A DNA stretch of 22,194 bases from CAYXXN01 sp964469055. Its GTDB lineage: Bacteria > Acidobacteriota > Thermoanaerobaculia > Multivoradales > JAHEKO01. The notes under the pieces are model-generated. The model was not told where the DNA came from. It was given only the letters and a program-made list of their open reading frames with translations, and did no database searches. The position numbers and the translations under genes were made by a program. This document shows, in pieces, positions 1 to 12,466 of the stretch (position 1 is its first letter; each line of letters starts with the position of its first letter). The stretch is from the NCBI GenBank assembly GCA_964469055.1, contig CAYXXN010000025.1:1-22194 (forward strand). Reading direction: 5' to 3'.

Positions 1-2
1 GC

Positions 3-635
3 GTGCCGGCCGCGCAGCGGCTCCGGGGCGTCGAGGTCACCGTCGAGCCGGATGTTTCGGCGGCCTGTTATCCAGCGGCCGCGGCGGCAATGACCGGCGG
101 CCGAGTCTTCCTACGTGGTCTGTTCCCTGACACTGCACAGGGCGACCGGCGATTTCTCGATCTGCTCGTCGGTATGGGAAGTCGGCTGGAGTGGAGCGCG
201 GAAGGCCTCGAGGTGAGCGGGCCGGCCGCACTGCGGGCGATCGACGTCGATCTCGCGGACCTGCCGGACCAGGCGCCGACCTTGGCGGCCCTGGCGCCGT
301 TCGCGGCGGGCCGTACGCGGATCCGCGGCGTGCCCCACCTGCGGCACAAGGAGAGCGACCGGCTGGCGGCGATGACGGCGGGCCTGCGCCGGCTGGGAGC
401 GATCGTCGAGGAGCGGACGGACGGCTGGGAGATCCCAGGCGTTTGGGCCGACGCCGCGGCGCCGGTCGCGCCGGTCGAGGTCGACGCCGCCGGCGACCAC
501 CGGATCGCGATGGCCCTCGCGATCGCCGGCTTGCGGCGGCCGGGCGTCCGGGTAGCCGGCTGGACATCGGTCGCCAAGTCGTACCCGGGTTTCTGGGAAG
601 ATCTGGAGAGCCTGCTCCGAGAGCCTGCTCGCGTC
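3..635 (+). CDS. aroA: 3-phosphoshikimate 1-carboxyvinyltransferase (EPSP synthase), C-terminal half, 5' end outside window
   Basis: EPSP synthase transfers enolpyruvate from PEP to shikimate-3-phosphate in the cytoplasmic shikimate pathway. About 211 residues are visible. Family signatures run in the expected order: VEPDVSAACYPAAAA near the start, then DLPDQAPTLAALAPFA, then HKESDRLAAM, then GDHRIAMALAIAG, and finally the closing KSYPGFWEDLESLL. The N-terminal half (about 220 residues) lies upstream of the window. The frame does not stop after the natural end of the family. It runs on, in phase, into the sigma-54 regulator because of a short repeat at 606-630. If one 13-base unit is removed, the gene ends ...DLESLLAS with a TGA at 637-639 that overlaps the next GTG. 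That gives the same GTGA junction seen elsewhere in this window. Family assignment is sure; the true 3' end is inferred. Confidence 0.93.
606..630. repeat. 12-base direct repeat with 13-base period at the aroA/regulator junction
   Basis: The 12-mer GAGAGCCTGCTC occurs at 606-617 and again at 619-630, separated by one base, so the period is 13. A period of 13 shifts the reading frame by one. Without one unit, aroA would stop at the TGA overlapping the GTG at 636. With it, aroA reads in phase into the next gene. The repeat may be a genuine slippage duplication followed by one substitution, an assembly error, or coincidence. Confidence 0.8.
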
Positions 636-3852
<3,217 letters not shown>

Positions 3853-3856
<4 letters not shown>

Positions 3857-4779
3857 GCGGCTACCTGCTGCGGCGTTTGGCCCAGGTCGTGCCCCTGGCT
3901 CTCCTCGTCGCCACCCTCGTCTTCTCGCTGATCCACTTCATCCCCGGCGATCCGGTGGAGATGATGCTCGGCGAGGGCGCTCAGGCCGCCGACGTCCATA
4001 CGCTGCGGCGCGACCTCGGGCTCGATCGGCCGCTGTCGCGCCAGTACCTCGACTACCTGCGGGGCCTGGTGACCGGTGACCTCGGCGACTCGTTGCACTT
4101 CCGCGAGCCGGTCGCCCGGGTGTTGGCCCGACACTACCCGGCCACCCTGGAGCTCGCCGTCGCCAGCATGCTGGCGGCGCTCGCCTTGGCACTGCCGCTG
4201 GGGGTGGCCGCCGCCCTCTACCGCAACCGCGGCATCGACCACCTGTCGCGATTCCTCGCTCTGGTCGGCGTCTCGCTGCCCAACTTCTGGCTGGGACCGA
4301 TGCTGATCCTGCTCTTCGCCATCCAGCTCGACCTCTTTCCGGTCTCGGGAAGGGGCGGATGGAGCAGCCTCGTGCTGCCGGCTCTCACCCTCGGCATGGG
4401 ACTGGCGGGCCTCCTCACGCGCATGATCCGCGCCTCGCTCGGCGAGGAGCTGCGCCGTCCCTACATGCTCACGGCGCGGGCCAAGGGCCTGGGCGCCGGC
4501 CAGGCCGTGCTGCGGCACGCGGCGAAGAACGCGGCGATCCCCGTCGTGACCATCGTCGCCCTGCAGTTCGGCGCTCTCCTCGCCGGCGCCATCATCACGG
4601 AGACGATCTTCTCCTGGCCCGGCGTCGGTCGCCTGATCGTCCAGGGGATCCGCCTGCGCGACTACCCGCTCGTCCAGGGTGGCGTGCTGGCGATCGCCAT
4701 GACCTATCTCTTGATCAACCTGGCGACCGACCTGCTGTACGCAGCCCTCGATCCGCGCATCCGCCTCGAGGAGCGCTGA
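3853..4779 (+). CDS. ABC transporter permease, DppB/OppB type (peptide/nickel family)
   Basis: This is an inner-membrane subunit of a type I ABC importer of the dipeptide/oligopeptide/nickel class, 308 residues, normal for the family. It starts SGYLLRRLAQVVPLALLVATLVFSL, a cytoplasmic basic patch followed by the first membrane helix, then the conserved FIPGDPVEMMLG. About six hydrophobic segments follow. The cytoplasmic coupling loop is present as TARAKGLGAGQAVLRHAAKNA (ending just before 4540), with the typical Ala/Gly and HxxxN pattern. The C-terminus has the family's TETIFSWPGVGRL and DPRIRLEER. The GTG start at 3853 overlaps the regulator stop by 4 bases (GTGA), so translation is probably coupled. 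The dppC-like partner begins 2 bases after its stop. Substrate cannot be read from the sequence. Confidence 0.92.
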
Positions 4780-4781
4780 TC

Positions 4782-5621
4782 GTGCGCGAACCTCGCCGGC
4801 GACCTCGCGCCGCGCTGGTGACGGGCGCCACGCTGGTCGGGCTCGCCGTCGCCGTCGCCCTGCTGGCTCCTTGGCTGGCGCCGCACGATCCGAGCCGGCA
4901 GCTCCTGGAACGGCGGCTGGAAGGTCCCTCGCCGGCCCATCCCCTGGGCCTCGACGAGCTGGGGCGCGACGTCCTCTCGCGTCTCATCGATGGCGCCCGG
5001 GTGTCGGTCGGCGTGGGCTGCGTCGTCGTGCTCCTGGCCGGTTCGATCGGCACGCTGATCGGCGCCGTCTCCGGCTACTTCGGCGGTCGCACCGACGCCC
5101 TCCTCATGCGGCTGACGGACGTCTTTCTGGCCTTCCCGGGCATCCTCCTGGCGATCGCCCTGGTGGCGGTGTTGGGGCCGGCCCTGCGCCACGTCGTCCT
5201 GGCCCTGGTGGGGATCGGCTGGGTGGGCTACGCGCGGCTGGTGCGCGGCCAGGTGCTGCAGTTGCGCGAGGCGGAGTTCGTGCTGGCGGCGCGGTCGGCC
5301 GGAGCCACGAGCGCTCGAGTGATCCTCCGCCACGTGCTGCCCAACGTGCTGCCGACCCTCCTCGTCCAGGCGAGTCTCGGCATGGCCGGAGCGATCCTCG
5401 CCGAGGCGAGCCTCTCCTTCCTGGGCCTCGGGATCCAGCCGCCGACGCCGTCCTGGGGCGCCATGATCAACGCCGGCCGCGGCCACCTCCTGGACGCTCC
5501 GCACCTCGCTCTCTCGCCCGGCCTCGCCATCCTGGCGACGGTCATGGGGCTCAATTTCCTGGGCGACGCTCTCATCGACCGCCTCGAGCCCCGGGCGCAG
5601 TTGGTGGGGCAGGGACGTTAA
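4782..5621 (+). CDS. ABC transporter permease, DppC/OppC type (peptide/nickel family)
   Basis: This is the second membrane subunit of the same importer class, 279 residues. The sequence shows an N-terminal membrane helix, then the family signature HPLGLDELGRDVLSRLIDGARVS, then GYFGGRTDALLMRLTDVFLAFPG. The coupling loop is FVLAARSAGATSARVILRHVLPN. Near the end comes ASLSFLGLGIQPPTPSWGAMI, typical of DppC. The GTG at 4782 is the first start after the dppB-like stop and gives MREPRRRPRAALVTG. No substrate-binding protein or DppD/DppF ATPase genes follow. The next gene is an unrelated DNA-binding protein, and the ATPases must be encoded elsewhere if the transporter works. Operon with the upstream permease is almost certain; linkage to the sigma-54 regulator is by overlap. 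Confidence 0.92.
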   Translation: MREPRRRPRAALVTGATLVGLAVAVALLAPWLAPHDPSRQLLERRLEGPSPAHPLGLDELGRDVLSRLIDGARVSVGVGCVVVLLAGSIGTLIGAVSGYFGGRTDALLMRLTDVFLAFPGILLAIALVAVLGPALRHVVLALVGIGWVGYARLVRGQVLQLREAEFVLAARSAGATSARVILRHVLPNVLPTLLVQASLGMAGAILAEASLSFLGLGIQPPTPSWGAMINAGRGHLLDAPHLALSPGLAILATVMGLNFLGDALIDRLEPRAQLVGQGR

Positions 5622-5643
5622 GGGGCTCGGCAGGCTAGAATCC

Positions 5644-5669
5644 GCGCGCCCCGCGAGGGCAAGGCGCGC
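5644..5669. other. GC-rich inverted repeat between the permease operon and the double-HTH gene
   Basis: Arms GCGCGCC (5644-5650) and GGCGCGC (5663-5669) are perfectly complementary over 7 bases with a 12-base loop. It lies 22 bases after the permease stop. There is no T run after it, so a classical intrinsic terminator is not shown. It could be a terminator stem of the permease operon or a structure in the leader of the next gene. A TAGAAT hexamer at 5636-5641 resembles a -10 element, but no -35 box sits at the right distance. Confidence 0.35.
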
Positions 5670-5710
5670 AGCCCGTCCGGGTGCGGTCCGCGGCCCTCGA
5701 TCACAACGAC

Positions 5711-5715
5711 AGGAG
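5711..5715 (+). promoter_or_regulatory. Ribosome binding site of the double-HTH gene
   Basis: AGGAG lies six bases before the ATG at 5722. It is one of the clearest Shine-Dalgarno sequences in the window and fixes this start. Confidence 0.7.
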
Positions 5716-5721
5716 ACGACG

Positions 5722-6378
5722 ATGGCGAGGAGAGGTTCCAAGGCGGGATCCCGCCGGCGCGCCCGCGGCGCGGCACGGCTCTACACCCTGAGCGAAGTGG
5801 CGCGGGAGGTCGGCATCTCGATGCCCACCGCGCAGAAATACAAGCGGCACCACCAGGACCGCATCCCGTCGGAGGGCGCCGGTCGTCGCCAGCGCTACCC
5901 CCAGGAAGCGCTGGCGGTGTTCCGGAGCCTGCGCCAGGAGGGCGCCGCCCGCAGCGGGAGGCCTCGCCGCGCCGGCGCCGCGGGGAAGCCGCCGCGCCGT
6001 ACCGACGGGCCCTTGAGCCTGGCCGAGGTGGCGCGGCGCACCGGCATCTCCTACCCGACCTTGCTGCGCTACCTGCGCCTCCACGGTCGAGCCATCCCCA
6101 AGGTGGGCCGGGGGCGCGGCCGTCGCTTCCCCGAGGCCGCCCTCGAAGTCTTCAGCCGGCTGCGCGCCGCGAGCAAGCGCGGGCCGCGGGCGAAGCGGGG
6201 CGCCAAGGCGGCCAAGGCCGCCGGCGCGAGAAAGGCGAGTGGGATCGATCGCACCCTGGCGCGGCGCATCCAGCGCCTGGAAGCCATGCAGACGGCGCTG
6301 GCGCGGCAGCTCGACGAGGCCGTGCGGCTGCTCAAGCAGCCCTTGCAGGTAACGATCCGGCCCGACCGGGAGCGCTAG
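5722..6378 (+). CDS. Protein with two tandem MerR-like helix-turn-helix modules and a C-terminal coiled coil
   Basis: A 218-residue, very basic, probably DNA-binding protein. Residues 21-71 (YTLSEVAREVGISMPTAQKY ... RYPQEALAVFRSLR) and 98-149 (LSLAEVARRTGISYPTLLRY ... RFPEAALEVFSRLR) are clearly duplicated modules. Both follow the MerR/HTH_17 pattern: a helix-turn-helix, a basic wing (GAGRRQRYP and GRGRGRRFP) and a helix. A Lys/Arg/Ala-rich linker at 151-173 resembles the basic tails of nucleoid proteins. Residues 176-204 have heptad-like leucines (LARRIQRLEAMQTALARQLDEA) and could form a coiled coil for dimerisation. There is no effector domain and no Cys pair. I know no characterised homologue; a local regulator or DNA-architectural protein is inference. 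The stop codon lies in a CTAG shared with the opposing thiL. Confidence 0.82.
   Translation: MARRGSKAGSRRRARGAARLYTLSEVAREVGISMPTAQKYKRHHQDRIPSEGAGRRQRYPQEALAVFRSLRQEGAARSGRPRRAGAAGKPPRRTDGPLSLAEVARRTGISYPTLLRYLRLHGRAIPKVGRGRGRRFPEAALEVFSRLRAASKRGPRAKRGAKAAKAAGARKASGIDRTLARRIQRLEAMQTALARQLDEAVRLLKQPLQVTIRPDRER
6375..6378. other. Palindromic CTAG holding the stop codons of two convergent genes
   Basis: On the plus strand TAG at 6376-6378 ends the double-HTH gene. On the minus strand TAG at 6377-6375 ends thiL. The two coding regions overlap by three bases and there is no intergenic terminator. Confidence 0.9.
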
Positions 6379-7345
6379 CCCCGCAGGTGGTCCCAGCCCT
6401 TGGGGGGCAGGGAACGCGTCGTGCCCCTCAGGCGCAGGCGCACCCGGCGGCCGGCGGTGAGCTCGCCGACCTCGGTACAGCCGGCTGGCGGCCGCACGCC
6501 GCCCGGCAGCGCGAAGAGCAGGACGTAGTCCTCGCCGCCGCCGAGCGCGAGCTCGAGCAGGTCGGTGCCGAGGGCGGCGGCCAGATCGTCGCCGCGCCGT
6601 GGCCAAGGTAGGGACTCGCCATCGAGGAGCGCCCCGACGCCGCTCTCGCGGCACAAGCGGTGGAGGTCGAGGGCGAGGCCGTCCGAAAGGTCGATGGCGG
6701 CGGCGCGCCGGCGGCGCCCGAGCCAGCGACCGAGCTCGAGTTGGGGACGCGGCGAGCGATGGCGAGCGAGGGCCCGGCGAGCAACTCCGTGCAGACCGCG
6801 AGGCAGGGCGGCGAAAGTCGATTCTTCATCGCCGACGAACTGCTCACGTAGGAGTCGTCCGAGCGCCGCCTCGCCCACCGGACCGCCCAGCCACAGCCGG
6901 TCGCCGGGGCGGCCGCCGCTGCGCCGCACCCAGCGGCCGCGCGGTGGGCGGGTGGCGACCACGGTGAGCGAGGCGCCGGACTGATCGCCGCCCGCGATAT
7001 CACCGCCGGCGAGCTCGGCGCCGTACCGTCGACAGGCGACGGCGACCGTGGCTAGGAGGCGGTCGAGCTCGCCGCCACGGACCCCGGAGACCGCGAGAAA
7101 AGCCCAGCGAGGGCTGCCCCCCATGGCGGCGACGTCGGACAGGGTGACTCGAACGAGCCGCTCACTCCATTGCCCAACGCCCACATCCCCTGGAAAGTGA
7201 ACGCCTACCCAGTGCTGGTCGACGGTCACCGCCAGGTCCGGGCGGGAACCCAGCAACGCCGCGTCGTCACCCAGATAGTAGTTGCCAGCGCGAGCCAGCC
7301 GGGCGCGCAGTCGCGCCAGGACCGCGTCCTCGCCGCTGGGGGCAC

Positions 7346-7349
<4 letters not shown>
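6375..7349 (-). CDS. thiL: Thiamine-monophosphate kinase
   Basis: ThiL phosphorylates thiamine monophosphate with ATP to give thiamine diphosphate, the last step of cofactor synthesis in the cytoplasm. The protein is 324 residues, the family's usual length. Motifs in order are YLGDDAALLG (metal and phosphate binding), VTVDQHWVGVHFPGD, VRVTLSDVAAMGGSPRWAF, LAGGDIAGGD, AAIDLSDGLALDLHRLC and ALGGGEDYVLLFAL. All the acidic metal-binding stretches of the AIR synthase-like fold are present. I chose the GTG at 7349 because it overlaps the lon stop by 4 bases (GTGA) and gives MSAPSGEDAVLARL. It is last in the minus-strand cluster after lon. Its stop shares a CTAG with the converging double-HTH gene, leaving no room for a terminator between them. 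Confidence 0.95.
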
Positions 7350-9691
<2,342 letters not shown>

Positions 9692-9699
9692 GCGGGTGA

Positions 9700-10158
9700 T
9701 CAGGTGCCCTGGTTGACCAGGCTGCGCAACTCCTCCATGAAGTCGCCCACGTCCTCGAACTTCCGGTACACCGACGCGAAGCGCACGTAGGCTACCGGGT
9801 CGAGCTTGCGTAAGCGAGACATCACCATCGACCCGATCTGGCGGGTCGAGATCTCGCGCTCCTCGCGCTCGGAGAGTTTCTGCTCGACGGCGTCGACGAT
9901 GGCTTCGAGCTTGATCGCCGCGACCGGCCGCTTCTCGCAGGCCTTGAGCAGCCCCGACAAGAGTTTCGCGCGATCGAAGGCCTCGCGCGTGCCGTCGCGC
10001 TTGACCACCATGAAGGGCACCGCCTCGATGCGCTCGTAGGAGGTGAAGCGGCGCTGGCAAGCCAGGCACTCCCGCCGCCGCCGGATCGCCATCCCATGGT
10101 GGATCTCGCGCGAGTCGACGACCCGGTCCTGGTTGGCGCCGCAGAAGGGGCACTTCAT
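9700..10158 (-). CDS. nrdR: Transcriptional repressor NrdR
   Basis: NrdR represses ribonucleotide reductase genes after sensing dATP/ATP. It is 152 residues, the normal size. The zinc ribbon has CPFC (Cys3, Cys6) and CLAC (Cys31, Cys34) with the conserved DSR and RRRREC between them. The ATP-cone spans about residues 48-139 (VVKRDGTREAFDRAKLLSGL ... RFASVYRKFED). The ATG at 10158 gives MKCPFC, matching the family start, so the in-frame GTG upstream at 10203 is not needed. It sits between mglA and lon on the same strand, 76 bases after mglA. No ribonucleotide reductase gene lies in the window, so its targets are elsewhere. Confidence 0.96.
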   Translation of the reverse strand: MKCPFCGANQDRVVDSREIHHGMAIRRRRECLACQRRFTSYERIEAVPFMVVKRDGTREAFDRAKLLSGLLKACEKRPVAAIKLEAIVDAVEQKLSEREEREISTRQIGSMVMSRLRKLDPVAYVRFASVYRKFEDVGDFMEELRSLVNQGT

Positions 10159-10191
10159 CGTGCCCCCGGCCTCGGTTGCGCCACGGCCGCT

Positions 10192-10218
10192 CCCCGCCGG
10201 CACGCCAGCGTCGCGGGG
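10192..10218. other. Stem-loop in the mglA-nrdR gap
   Basis: CCCCGC at 10192-10197 pairs with GCGGGG at 10213-10218, with an inner short pairing ACG/CGT (10202-10204 and 10209-10211). It occupies much of the 76-base gap between mglA and nrdR. No T tract follows on either strand, so termination is not shown. It may be an attenuator, a stability element of the mglA message, or chance in GC-rich DNA. Confidence 0.3.
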
Positions 10219-10234
10219 CGGGCCGGCATCCGCT

Positions 10235-11395
10235 TCACCGCTTGGGGCGGAGAGCGATGTGCAGCTGCAGTCGAACCGCGTCGGAGGTCGGCTCCTCCGC
10301 CAGATCCCATTCGACGTCGCGGATCTGGTGCAGCACCCGATCGGAGGCGTCGCGCACCTGCAGGTCGATGGCGACCGTCCGGGCCTCGGCCAATGCCGCC
10401 GCGTCGAGCAGCAGCTCGAGCTCCCGGTCGAGCGGCTTGTGGCCGTTGCTCTCGGCCAAGGCCTCCGCAGGCGGAGCCTCCGGGACTCCGAACGTCTCCT
10501 CCGGCTCGAACCGTGCCGGGTGGCGGAGCGGGGCCGCGCCGGCGGCGGGTCGCCAGGGCGGCGGCCCCGCGGCGGTCGTCTCGATCGCCGGCGGCTCGGC
10601 CGTCGCCTGGGCCCGCGGCATCAAGGAGGCGGGCACGGCCGCGGGGAGCGTCATCAGGGAGGGAGGCACCTCGACGGGGAGTGGCATCGGGGAGGGAGGC
10701 GCCGCGGCGAGCGGTGCTACGAGTGGCATCGCGGGCGCCACCGTCGGGGCGGCCGGCGCCGCCGCCCTCGCGGCGGGACGCATCGGAGTGGCGCCGAGGT
10801 GGCCGCTGTCGAGCTGCTGCTTGAGCGACAACAGGGTCAGCTTCGAGATCTCCTTCAGGGTCTCGAAGAGACCCTGTCCCGTCAGCGCGGAGGTCTCGAA
10901 CTCGCGCCAGTTGCCGCGGTTCAAGGCCTGCTGCAGCTCTTCGAGCGAACAGATGTCCTTCAAGTCGCGCTTGTTGTACTGGAGGACGAGGGGAACCTCC
11001 TCGAGCGAGATGCCGAGCTCGGCCAGGTTGACCTCGAGGTTGCGAAAGGACTCCAGGTTGGCCGGCAGCATGGCGGTCTGGGAGTCGGCGACGAAGACCA
11101 CGCCGTCCACTCCCTTCAGCACCAGCCGTCGCGTGCTGTTGTAGAAGACCTGGCCGGGCACGGTATAGAGCTGGATGCGGGTCTGGAAGCCGGCGATGCG
11201 GCCGACCTCGAGCGGCAGCAGATCGAAGAACAGCGTGCGGTCGGTCTCCGTGGCGAGCGACACCATCTTGCCGCGAGCCTCGTTGCTGGTGTGCTCGAAG
11301 ATGTACTTGAGGCTCGTCGTCTTGCCGCACAGACCGGGGCCGTAGTAGACGATCTTGGCCGCCATCTGCTTGGTGGAGAAATTGAAGGAAGCCAT
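10235..11395 (-). CDS. mglA: MglA-type small Ras-like GTPase with Pro/Ala-rich linker and extra C-terminal domain
   Basis: MglA GTPases set cell polarity and switch gliding/pilus motility in Myxococcus and relatives. The first ~195 residues match that family closely. They include the P-loop YYGPGLCGKTT (18-27), TETDRTLFFDLLPL switch region, LYTVPGQVFY (77-85), KGVDGVVFVADSQ and the base-recognition NKRD (141-144). Myxococcus MglA stops near residue 195, but this protein has 386. Residues ~200-330 are low-complexity Pro/Ala/Leu sequence with three 11-residue repeats. Residues ~330-386 form a conserved-looking module (RELELLLDAAALAEAR ... RLQLHIALRPKR) of unknown fold. The ATG at 11395 gives MASFNFSTKQM, matching the family start. 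No MglB (roadblock) partner gene is visible. The GTPase call is sure; a polarity role is inferred from the family. Confidence 0.9.
   Translation of the reverse strand: MASFNFSTKQMAAKIVYYGPGLCGKTTSLKYIFEHTSNEARGKMVSLATETDRTLFFDLLPLEVGRIAGFQTRIQLYTVPGQVFYNSTRRLVLKGVDGVVFVADSQTAMLPANLESFRNLEVNLAELGISLEEVPLVLQYNKRDLKDICSLEELQQALNRGNWREFETSALTGQGLFETLKEISKLTLLSLKQQLDSGHLGATPMRPAARAAAPAAPTVAPAMPLVAPLAAAPPSPMPLPVEVPPSLMTLPAAVPASLMPRAQATAEPPAIETTAAGPPPWRPAAGAAPLRHPARFEPEETFGVPEAPPAEALAESNGHKPLDRELELLLDAAALAEARTVAIDLQVRDASDRVLHQIRDVEWDLAEEPTSDAVRLQLHIALRPKR
10620..10718 (-). repeat. Three 33-base tandem repeats in the mglA linker
   Basis: Three imperfect 33-base units lie at 10620-10652, 10653-10685 and 10686-10718. 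Each begins ATC followed by a purine-rich AGGAGG/GGGAGG stretch on the plus strand. On the coding strand they give 11-residue units such as VPPSLMTLPAA and VPASLMPRAQA. The count could vary between strains. Confidence 0.75.
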
Positions 11396-11431
11396 ACCGG
11401 GCCCCGAGCGTCCTCGGGCGCAAGCCGGCCG

Positions 11432-11461
11432 AATATAGCACCCCGGCCAGCCCCCTGTAAG
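11432..11461 (-). promoter_or_regulatory. Likely sigma-70-type promoter for mglA and the genes behind it
   Basis: On the minus strand TATATT (11437-11432) lies 18 bases downstream of CTTACA (11461-11456), which matches TTGACA at four of six positions. Transcription would start about 30 bases before the mglA ATG. The A/T-rich hexamer stands out strongly from its GC-rich surroundings. A short hairpin, CCCGAG/CTCGGG at 11403-11418, lies in the predicted leader. Confidence 0.55.
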
Positions 11462-11498
11462 TGACGGGCGGGACAACGGGTTCTGGGCCAGCCGGCAG

Positions 11499-12386
11499 CT
11501 ACTCCCGCCGGGCCTCCAGCCAGCGCCGGGTCGCCTCCTGCTCGGCGCTCAAGGGCCGCGCTGCCGCCTGGAGGCGCAGCGTGGCGAGCGCCAGCTCGAC
11601 GGCGAGAGGGACGGCCTCCGGAGCCGCGGCCCTCAAGCCCTCGAGGTGACGGGCGAGGGCGGCCGCGTCGCCACGGGCGGCGGGGCCCGTCGCGGCGGCG
11701 ATCGGCGGCCGGGCGTTCGCCGCGCCTTCGAGCGCGCCGCGCGCCAGCCGCAAGTAGCCCTCGAGGACCTCCTCGGGCAGCCCGCTCCGCGAGGCGATGT
11801 CGGCCGCCGTCGCCAGCACCGTCACCAGGCCGCCGGCGGCGAGCGCCGCGGCCGCGTGGTAGGCGGGTCGGCTCGCCGCTGGCACGGCGACGGCGAGGCC
11901 GCCGAAGGCGGCCGTCAAGCGCCGGGCGAGCCGCTCCGCGGCAGGACTCCCCGCCACGGCGAAGACGGCCCCGTGAGCCGCCGCGACGTCGGTCAGCTCC
12001 GTCGGGAAGGCGAGGAGGGGATGCCAGGCTCCGACCTCGGAGCCGTTGTCGGCGAGCGAGGAGAGCACCTCTTCACCGTAGAGACCCGAGGTGTGGAGCG
12101 CCACCACCGCCTGGGGTCGCGAGGCGAGGCGCGTGGCCACCTCGGCGATTGCCGGATCGGTGACCGCCAGCAGGAGGAGGTCGTCCTCGGCCGTCGCCAG
12201 GTCGGCGAGGTCGACGACCTCGCCTCCCAGGCGGGCAGCCAGGGCGGCGGCCCGCTCGCGGGAACGACTGGCGACTTGGTGCAGGCGGGCGCCGCGCCCT
12301 CGAGCCCAGTGCGCGATGCTGCCGCCGACGCGGCCCGCGCCGACCAGCGAAAAGCGCAGGCCGTCGAGCGAGGCGGGAGCGGACAC
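11499..12386 (-). CDS. Rossmann-fold and DUF2520 domain protein
   Basis: A 295-residue predicted NAD(P)-binding dehydrogenase-like protein of unknown substrate. The N-terminal Rossmann fold carries FSLVGAGRVGGSIA (GxGxxG, residues ~12-25), then HQVASRSRERAAALA, LLLLAVTDPAIAEVA and VVALHTSG. The central GAWHPLLAFP and C-terminal SRPAYHAAAALAAGGLVTVL match DUF2520 proteins, which resemble ketopantoate reductase and F420-dependent oxidoreductase folds. The Asn usually found after the YHAAA helix in related dehydrogenases is replaced by Gly here. The GTG at 12386 is the most economical start. It is divergent from hrcA with 80 bases between. A 103-base gap and a separate promoter separate it from mglA downstream. 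Function is not established for the family to my knowledge. Confidence 0.82.
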   Translation of the reverse strand: MSAPASLDGLRFSLVGAGRVGGSIAHWARGRGARLHQVASRSRERAAALAARLGGEVVDLADLATAEDDLLLLAVTDPAIAEVATRLASRPQAVVALHTSGLYGEEVLSSLADNGSEVGAWHPLLAFPTELTDVAAAHGAVFAVAGSPAAERLARRLTAAFGGLAVAVPAASRPAYHAAAALAAGGLVTVLATAADIASRSGLPEEVLEGYLRLARGALEGAANARPPIAAATGPAARGDAAALARHLEGLRAAAPEAVPLAVELALATLRLQAAARPLSAEQEATRRWLEARRE

Positions 12387-12393
12387 CGCGCTA

Positions 12394-12406
12394 CGCTACA
12401 ATAGCG
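12394..12406. promoter_or_regulatory. Palindromic -10-like element between DUF2520 gene and hrcA
   Basis: CGCTA-CAA-TAGCG is a perfect 5-base inverted repeat. It contains TACAAT on the plus strand (12397-12402, toward hrcA), and TATTGT on the minus strand. It is the only A/T-rich spot in the 80-base divergent gap. It may serve as a -10 element for hrcA, possibly for both genes, or as an operator half. I see no good -35 hexamer at 16-18 bases in either direction, so confidence is low. Confidence 0.35.
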
Positions 12407-12466
12407 GCGGCTCGCGAGGGTTCTGCGCGCGAGCCACCCCGGCCGATCCGGCCGCGTCGCTCTTCC

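Noticed and set aside
9692..10153. An N-terminal extension of Lon of about 150 residues
   Set aside because: The frame is open, but it runs through nrdR. The family start lies at the GTG 9691, and the extension has no similarity to a Lon domain that I can see.
10159..10203. A longer NrdR starting at an upstream GTG
   Set aside because: NrdR proteins begin with the zinc ribbon M(K/R)CPFC, which the ATG at 10158 provides exactly.
11425..11460. A sigma-54 (-24/-12) promoter before mglA
   Set aside because: TGG and TGC are present on the minus strand, but the GG-to-GC spacing is shorter than the required ten bases; a sigma-70-type reading fits better.
11396..11476. A 27-residue N-terminal extension of MglA
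   Set aside because: It would cover the predicted promoter and leader, and the family begins at MASFNF-like sequence at the ATG 11395.
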